64,000 bases of DNA. It comes from Siphonodentalium dalli. Taxonomy: Eukaryota; Mollusca; Scaphopoda; Gadilida; Siphonodentaliidae. Under the pieces are notes generated by a model. That model was not told where the DNA came from. It did not search any database and was given only the letters and a program-made list of their open reading frames with translations. Below, piece after piece: positions 56,960 to 64,000 of this stretch (positions within the stretch are counted from its first letter, which is position 1; each line of letters opens with the position of its first letter). The stretch is from contig CP136061.1 of the NCBI GenBank assembly GCA_032622095.1, positions 218,206,373 through 218,270,372 on the forward strand. The letters run 5' to 3'. The position numbers were made by a program, and so were the translations under genes.

Positions 56960-57960
56960 TATTTACCATGTTATTGTTTAGTTACCAGGTTGAACTTGAA
57001 ACCCATTTAACCTGCTTATTTTACCAGGTTTATTTTACCAGCGTTAACATTACCTGAGTGAATTGGACACTCATGTAACCAGGTTAACCTGATTATCAGG
57101 GTTATTTTACCATTACAGAGTGAATCAGACACCCATGTAAACTGGTTAACAGTATGATTTTACTAGGGTACAGAGTGAATCGGAGACCCATGTAAACTGG
57201 TTACCAGTGTTATTTTACCAGGTTTATTTTACAAGTGTTAAAATTGACAAAGCAAATTGCAGACCCATGTAACCTGGTTACCAGGGTTATTTTACCAGGG
57301 TTTACACCACCAGAGTGAATTAGACACCCATGTAAACTGGTCATCAGGGTTATTTTACCATTCCAGAGTGAATCGGACACCCATACAAACTGGTTACCAG
57401 TGTTTTTTTTTACCAGGGATTACATTACCAGAGAGAAATGGAAACCCATGTAACCTGGTTATCAGGGTTATTTTACCAGGTTTATTTTCCAGTGTTAAAA
57501 TAGCCAGAGTGAATTCGACACCCATGTAACCTGGTTACCAGTGTTATTTTACCATGTCTTTGACCAGTGTTAAAATTTCCAGAGTTAATTGGAACCTGGT
57601 TACCAGGGTTATTTTACCAGGGTTTACATTACCAGACTGAATTGCAAACCCATGTAACCTAGTTATCAGAGTTATTTTACCAGGTTTATTTTACCTGTGT
57701 TAAAATTGCCAGAGTGAATTCGACACCCATGTAACCTGGTTACCAGTGTTATTTTACCATGTCTTTGACCAGTGTTAAAATTTCCAGAGTTAATTGGAAC
57801 CTGGCTACCAGGGTTATTTTACCAGGGTTTACATTACCAGACTGAATTGCAAACCCATGTGACCTAGTTACCAGGTTTATTTTACCAGGTTTATTTTACC
57901 AGTGTTAAAATTGCCAGAGTGAATTTGGACACCCATGTAACCTGGTTACCAGGGTTATTT
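56960..57960. repeat. ACCAGG-type minisatellite, left part
   Basis: Diverged units of about 60-85 bp built from CACCCATGTAACCTGGTTAC, CAGGGTTATTTTACCAGG and ATTACCAGAGTGAATTGG. A two-unit block of about 205 bp is itself repeated (57505-57650 and 57710-57860). The array stops exactly where a GTCCCCCG element begins. Confidence 0.9.
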
Positions 57961-58930
57961 GTCCCCCGTAAAATTTATTTTAGGGGGACTATTGTAATCG
58001 GCTCCGTCCGTGCATCCGTCCGTCCGTGTGTCCGTCCGTCCTGGAGTTATAACTCCAGTAATGATCATCCGATTTGATTGAAACTTGATATGTAGGTGTC
58101 TCAACAAAGCACACAGGTGCTCTGCAATTATGGGTTCTTTTATGGAGTTATTTCCCTTTTTCAACTTTTTTTTACTAGAACATTTCTCACTTTTTCTGTT
58201 TCCGGATGATGTCTCAAGTTTGGATCCTTTAATTGCAAATACCGTTTATATGGATCAGTCATATCAAGATACAGGTTGAGTTCGAATTTGAGTTTGATCC
58301 GATGATTTTTCCTAGAGTTATGGATTTTTTTCGACTTAGAAAATTCAATTTTACTTCTTTTTTCTTTGGTTTCCGGATGATAACTCAAGTTTGGACTGTT
58401 CAATTGAAAATTCCGTTTTTTTTGTGAGTCACTGATATCAAAATACAGGTCAAGTTCGAATTTGAGTTTGATCCGATGATTTTTCTCAGAGTTATGGGCT
58501 TTTCGACTTGGAAAATTCCATATTTCTTGTGTTTTCTTTGGTTTCCGGATGATAACTCAAGTTTGGATTGTTTAATTGGAAATTCTGTTTATTTGTGGGT
58601 CGTTCATATCAAAATACAGGTTAAGTTCGAATTTCAGTTTGATCCAATGATTTTTCCCAGAGTTATGGGCCTTTCGACTTTGAAAAACATTTTTTTTAAT
58701 TTTCTGTATGAGGGTACCTTCATGGTTTAATCAACTCCTCCTACAGTTTTGATCGTAGATATATGTAACTTCAGAGTATTGTTATCCACACATTGGAGAT
58801 GTGCAACATGTATATAGATGACGGGAATTTTTTTTTATGGAATAATTAACCTTTTCGACTTAGAACATTTCCACCTTTTTTTTTTATTTCTTTAACAAAG
58901 CGGCATCGACTTTCCACGTTGTCGGGGGAC
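57961..58930 (+). mobile_element. GTCCCCCG-family element, most complete copy
   Basis: GTCCCCCG at 57961-57968 and CGGGGGAC at 58923-58930 form the termini. The interior has a CCGTCCGT tract (58003-58040), a GGAGTTATAACTCC palindrome (58041-58054), three to four repeated modules (CCGGATGAT..TCAAGTTTGGA ... TTCGAATTTGAGTTTGATCC ... AGAGTTATGG), CTCCTCCTACAGTTTTGATC, and TTGGAGATGTGCAACATGTA. It has no gene. It splits the flanking minisatellite, which resumes at about 58965. Confidence 0.85.
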
Positions 58931-58964
58931 ACTGTGGTCGGCCGACCTTTTATTTACTATTAAA

Positions 58965-59035
58965 TACAGAGTGATCGGACACCCATGTAAACTGGTTACC
59001 AGTGTTATTTTATCAGGGTTGACATTACCTTTGTT
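58965..59035. repeat. ACCAGG-type minisatellite, right remnant
   Basis: ATCGGACACCCATGTAAACT, GGTTACCAGTGTTATTTTAT, CAGGGTTGACATTACC: one unit of the array that precedes 57961. Confidence 0.9.
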
Positions 59036-60419
59036 TTTTTAATAATGGTTATATACTGCAATGCATAGGATTGTTCTATCTATGGTGCAGTTGACCTAGT
59101 ACTAGTATGTGGCAGACACATAAGTTTTTAAGTCTATAAACGCTATTTGATTTGAATATTCTTTCGAACAGTCTGACCATTGACATATTCACGCGTTCAA
59201 CACAGTTAATCTAGTTTGTAACTTGGCTTGTAATCGCTTCCGGCATCTGGGCTTTTAGTCACAACTGAAATAAAAAATAAGTGCGAATTATAACAAATGA
59301 AGAGCGCAAATCCCTTTAACAAATCACATTTGATACGTCTTCTGTATATTCGTATTTTGTGGATGAAGTGCTGCTAAGAACAGGCTTAGTTGGAACGATA
59401 AAGCGGCTTCAGTCGGCCATTCTATTTTTTTACGAGAAAAAGTAGCGCTCTTTCTTGGAGCGAATTTCTGCAACAATTTCACTGCGTAGTGGACACATTT
59501 GGACAAAATTACATTCCCTGCATGTGTCTAATCCTACGTTTTGATATACTATACGCCCCATTATATGGAATATATAAGCTGAAATCGATCCTGTTATTGT
59601 AAACATCGAGTCTATTTTTAGCTGTCATTATTGAGTATTCGCATTAAAACAGTCATATTGTAGCTAAAACGAATGCGCAGTATTCCACTGCGTGATTTGG
59701 TGCCTAATACTTGTTGTTTGCTAGCGTATTCATCGAGAAATATACATTCTAAACATTGATGTCGAACGCAGTTTTTTGTGTTCCGTGGCACCTTCGCATG
59801 GGTGGGTTAATCGGTCTCTATAGGTGTGCATAAATCGCAGCTTCGCTCGAAGTAATAGATTGTTGTTGTGAAATAGATGATAAACTTCATTTTAATACCA
59901 AGTTTGCTTGTTGGCATAGCGTTATCGCTGTAAAAATACATTTCTACAGCTGTTCCACGGCCTTGATTTCGACAATTTTATGTTAGGTCAGTTGTCGATC
60001 GAATAATGCAACTTCTGCTGCCCGGTAATTTGCGGGGTTAATATGTGTGGCTTGGGCGAATATCGATCTTTCGTTAGACACCAAAAGGAGCCCTTACGTG
60101 CTGTATTCCTCGAGATATCGGCCGTTTCACGCAATTTGAAATTCTGTTCCGCAGATTGTCGTTCTATTCCATATTCCATCCCATCCCGCAGATTGGCATG
60201 TCCCGCCGTCCGATCACAGCGACGCCTTTCGTTAGAATTGTTATAGAAGTGCAGGCGCGTTATTTGGGTCACAATTACAACTTCCAGAATCCATTTTATG
60301 TTTGTTTTAATTTTTGCCTTTCAATTCTGAGATCCGTTTTATGCTCATTTCAATTTCAACTTTTTAAATATAATATTTTAATTCTAACATTAGACCTTTT
60401 TTTGTAGTAGATTTAAAAT
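59036..60419. other. No recognised gene; GC-richer patch
   Basis: 59,990-60,260 is clearly less AT-rich than its surroundings, and frames are open on both strands (94 codons minus, 67 plus). There is no domain, RNA fold or splice context I can support. Confidence 0.35.
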
Positions 60420-60720
60420 ATTAAAATAAAACTATTAAGTAAGAATTGAAATATAAAGCTAGAGTTACAATTAAAATATAAGAATTAAAATATTAAGTAA
60501 GAATTAAAATATGAAGTTATAATTAAAATAAGAAGTTAGAATTAAAATGTTAAGTTAGAATTAAAATATTAAGTAAGAATTAAAATGTTAAGTTAGAATT
60601 AAAATGTTAAGTTAGAATTAAAATATAAGAATTAAAATGTTAAGTTAGAATTAAAATGTTAAGTTAGAATTAAAATATAAGAATTAAAATGTTAAGTTAG
60701 AAATAAAATGTGTAGTTAGG
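60420..60720 (+). repeat. AT-rich minisatellite (TTAAGTTAGAATTAAAATG)n
   Basis: About 15 units of 10-20 bp built on AAGTTAGAATTAAAATRTT with register changes. Confidence 0.9.
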
Positions 60721-61561
60721 ATTGTGACCCTAATAACCCTACATAGTTAAGTAGGACTGCTAATTTGCTATGCTGTTGGTGGGTCGTTCTGTGATGTGAT
60801 GCTGGTAGGGAAAACTTATGTTAATACTGGTTAAGAAAACGTACCGTTATTTGCAGGGGAGCGTAAAAATGTTGCGAGACGTGTGGGTGGTTTTTTTTAC
60901 ATTGCCATTTTTTTACACCCACCCACTCTTGCATTTTTTTTCATAAAATTTTAGACACCCACCCCAAAACCCCAACGCTTTATGTTGGTCCCCTCTGTCA
61001 AAACGACCAACCGCTCTATATTGGTCCCTTCTTTGAAAGACCAAATTAAATGTTACTTCCTGTTTACAAACATGTACAAGACAAATATTTTCTTGGCGAT
61101 ATTTACTATTTTCCCCATATTTTGGCGGCCATTTTGGCAGCCATTTTGAGCAAAGTAAGAATTTTGGTTCCATTGAGTTGGAATATTGATAGGTAATGGT
61201 ATGCCTCACTTAATCAGCGATAATCTCAACTAAATTGAACTCTAAGCAATCAACAAAGGTAGAATATGATGTGATTATATTGGTAAATTTATAACCCAGC
61301 ATATTCATCTGTGTGAGTAGATGAAAGATATGTTGAATCCCCTGGAATGACAACAAAAAATAACTAGGGCCAGTGTTGGGGCCAATAATAGAATAAAAAA
61401 TTACACAAAATTAAATTAATCTTTTTTTCAGACATCAACCAGCCTAGAGCCTATAGTAATACCAAAAAGGAAAATGTGCATATGAATTAGCCTTTATGTA
61501 TGCCTGCATGACCACCGACCCGACCTCACATTACGACTTGGGACTAGGCCTAAAATATTGT
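60721..61561. other. No recognised gene
   Basis: Contains a 'TTGGTCCC..CT' phrase repeated (60989 and 61021) and a GGCGGCCATTTTGGCAGCC phrase (61124) like those in the large palindrome. Probably old repeat sequence. Confidence 0.4.
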
Positions 61562-61893
61562 TTAACCCTTTGAGTTTGAACGCGGATGGTCAATTTAGTG
61601 CCAAATCCATATACACGGATGTGCAATTTAGTGACATGTGACCGTGGATATGAGGTCACAGTAAGCGTAACGTCATTGTGTTGGTGTAGGGAAGATAACT
61701 CCGATTTGGTCTTCTGTTTAGAGTATACCGACTGTACTCTTGATTTACTATTATATGTCTACCTGTGTCTACTATATATTATTAACTATACATTATTCTG
61801 ATACACTGAGAATACCGGCGGTTATTTGAACGAGTGGGAGCCCCGCGCCAGGGTGCTACTAATGCTCTGGGGCCATAGTGTTCGAAGGGTTAA
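61562..61893. mobile_element. piggyBac-like short element (TTAA, CCCTTTGA ends)
   Basis: TTAACCCTTTGA at 61562 is inverted as TTCGAAGGGTTAA ending at 61893, around 324 bp. Same TTAA-CCCTT start as the 13.8-kb element but a different interior (GTCAATTTAGTGCC and GTGCAATTTAGTGAC in tandem). No gene. Confidence 0.65.
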
Positions 61894-63189
61894 AAATAAA
61901 ATGAGTTGCCCTGCGTTGAGTGTCACATGGCCATAATTGTACCACATATGCTGATATGCAATAAATTTTAGTGTACAAACATTGATACAAATACTTATTT
62001 ATTATTATTTATTTATTACACTCATGCATCAACTAACTGTATGAATAAAGAGTATATGAATTATTGTAATTAATATTCTGTCATGAGTTGTTAGCTGATA
62101 TTGTCAGACTGCATTAAGTTCACCCTACCCTAGAGCTATCTGAAGTATTTTTTTATTGAACTACACAATTTTCATTATAAAAACTGCCAAGCAAGCTGAA
62201 ACAGACACAATAAAAAAAATTTGCGCGCCAAAAAAATCAATGAAAATTTTGGGACCCACCCCCCACAATATTCACTATTTTTCCATTTTATATCAACTTA
62301 TGGGGGTAATTATAACAATATTGAATGTATTAGTGCTTCTCATATTGCAACAAGCCACAACATATAAACAAATATGTTTAAAAACAGTTGAAAATATGTC
62401 AATGAAAACAAAAAAGGCCAAAAAAAGTGGTCAAAAACTGTTTCCGGCCTCGGGTACCCCCCCCCCCCTACCTCACGTCTCGTAAAAAAAATCGCCCCCC
62501 CCCCCCCCGTTATTTGTTACAATTTTCGCGGTCTTTGGCTAATTCGAACAATTTGAGGAAAAGCCAGTGTTATTTATATGAAGAACGTATAAAAATCTAT
62601 TAAAAAATATTTTGATAATGGCTGGTTTGATGTGGTGGTTCTACATGGGCCATTTACCCTGGTAATCGTAGCGATTCGTGCGGTGAACAACATGGAACCC
62701 GTGTATAGGAAAATAAATATGCGGTCAATCCTGGTATTACATGGGTCTGGTGCCAGAACAGTGAACTGGAAAATTCAGAGTTAAATAGTTAAATGTGGCT
62801 TTCTCTCTTTTATGTAATATTCCATAAACAGTTTAAAATATTCTTCTCCAGCCCCATCAGACCCCTCACTGTGCCCCTGAGTTTAACTAAGTCATATAAC
62901 TGCTTTTCCCAGCATCCATCCTTTGTGCATCTGGTGTATTGCTAGCATTTAACTTTACCCTAGTATATCTCTATTTACCAGAGTATACACTGGTATTACA
63001 TGGGTTTTGGGCCCCGGTAAGTCAAATATACTGTGGAATATCCTGGTAAATAAAATGCGGGCACTACCCTATCTACTATATATTTTGAGACTTCCGTATA
63101 TATATGGTACAATACACATACAATGAATTTGGAACATTTAGGGCTCGTGGAAACGTGCGGAGCGTAACAGGTGGGACAACTCTATCTCT
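61894..63189. other. No recognised gene; poly-C tracts
   Basis: C tracts near 62458-62468 and 62496-62511. 62640-63060 contains inverse-oriented relatives of the ACCAGG minisatellite (TACCAGAGTATACACTGG, TATTACATGGG), which might mark the far end of a larger element that starts near 56950. Confidence 0.4.
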
Positions 63190-63420
63190 ATATGAGATCG
63201 TCTGAAATAATTATGACGGTCTGTTCTAAAACTATAGTAACGAAAAATTATCCCAATTTATTATCGCATTATATAAGAAAATATCCATATAAAATCAATA
63301 TTAATTGATAGAAGGTTTCCGGGCAGGTATCATATATTCGACACACATATACATATATTATTCAATACCCCGGAAACTATATAAAACGTATTGAGGAAGA
63401 GATATTGACCATCTTTGAGA
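63190..63420. mobile_element. Relic of the 7.0-kb fold-back family
   Basis: Inverse match to 7062-7165: AAAATCAATATTAATTGATA, then GAAGGTTTCCGGGCAGG and GGTCTGTTCTAAAACTATAG. It holds a single TTAA (63301-63304), so it is a second empty-site relative of the 51.5-kb copy. Confidence 0.6.
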
Positions 63421-64000
63421 TCCGTCGTGGTTTGACGCCTGAAATTATATCCAGTAATTCACGCCTTTGAAACACATTTGAAGTCCAAAATAATTAAATG
63501 TTTGCTTTCCTATCACCTTTCGGCTTAAATTTGGGCGATACGATGGTTCTGTGCCCGATGCTTCGTTATACATAGGCTATACATTCACTGTGACAGCTGG
63601 AAAACTTTCGGGATATTTATTCCAGGCAAGTCATTGCAGATGGCTGTGTTACGCCCATAGTATATGGTAGTCCAAGTCTTCTCGTACTAAAACTAGCTAA
63701 GATTTTGGGATGGAGAGATGCTAGTGTTTAGTCCGAGAACGCGCGCATAGCCTTCTTATGACACGAGTTAAGCGTTAATGACCCGCTCAAATAAAACCAC
63801 AATTATATGAAATAAAATATCACAATTGCGACAATAAAAGATATTTTCCGCAGAAGACATGCTATTTGATCTGAACCCCACATCAGTTGTGAATTGAAAG
63901 CGGTAATTTAATGCGAAAAGAGACATTTACCGCAATGTTTACAAATTTTTAAAAGTATGCGAACTCAGTTGACCTCGCGAACTGTGTTCGGCATTTTCCG
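63421..64000. other. No recognised feature
   Basis: No frame, RNA gene or repeat that I can support. Confidence 0.4.

Noticed and set aside
58041-58640. GTTCGAATTTG as a tRNA-derived B box, making the GTCCCCCG family a SINE
   Set aside because: No A box at the right distance and no cloverleaf. The motif recurs as part of an internal module, and the element has inverted ends.

Overview
The window is AT-rich eukaryotic DNA with no complete host gene that I can support. It looks like intergenic or intronic DNA of an invertebrate animal, most probably a lophotrochozoan such as a mollusc. That assignment is an inference. It rests on a CR1/L2-type LINE with an N-terminal 2A-like peptide (a combination known from molluscs, sea urchins and amphioxus), on many small fold-back elements and minisatellites, and on the absence of any prokaryotic gene organisation. 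I recognised no tRNA, rRNA or CRISPR array.

Layout. 1-505: the 3' end of a 5'-truncated LINE. 1394-1484 (-) and 39386-39478 (+): two paralogous short frames that look like signal-peptide exons, the best trace of a host gene family. 2.6-14.8 kb: small inverted-repeat elements, among them TTAA-flanked elements and a GTCCCCCG-ended family, plus one candidate decayed exon at 8.0-8.4 kb. 18.2-22.2 kb: a nearly full-length but dead LINE (2A peptide, APE endonuclease, reverse transcriptase with YADD, C-terminal Cys/His motif). 22.9-24.4 kb: two fold-back elements; the second shares a 67-bp palindrome with an element at 13.8 kb. 26.7-35.2 kb: a 20-bp minisatellite split by a GTCCCCCG element, then a 7.2-kb palindrome with its own inverted minisatellite in the centre and a second 1.45-kb fold-back nested in its left arm. 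38.0-38.5 kb: a minisatellite. 43.7-47.8 kb: seven head-to-tail units with Helitron-like ends (5' TC, 3' hairpin then CTAG), built from a 122-bp monomer. 48.0-52.1 kb: a LINE remnant split by a TTAA element and an older repeat split by another TTAA element. 55.2-63.4 kb: a terminal-repeat element with a nested TTAA element, a minisatellite split by another GTCCCCCG element, a piggyBac-like short element and poly-C tracts.

Functionally the window is a transposon graveyard rather than a pathway. Its two most informative parts are the giant nested palindrome (28.0-35.2 kb) and the Helitron-like tandem array (43.7-47.8 kb). Two TTAA insertions can be read against empty sites, which dates and types them without outside data: one restores the LINE reading frame, the other has paralogous empty copies in the window.
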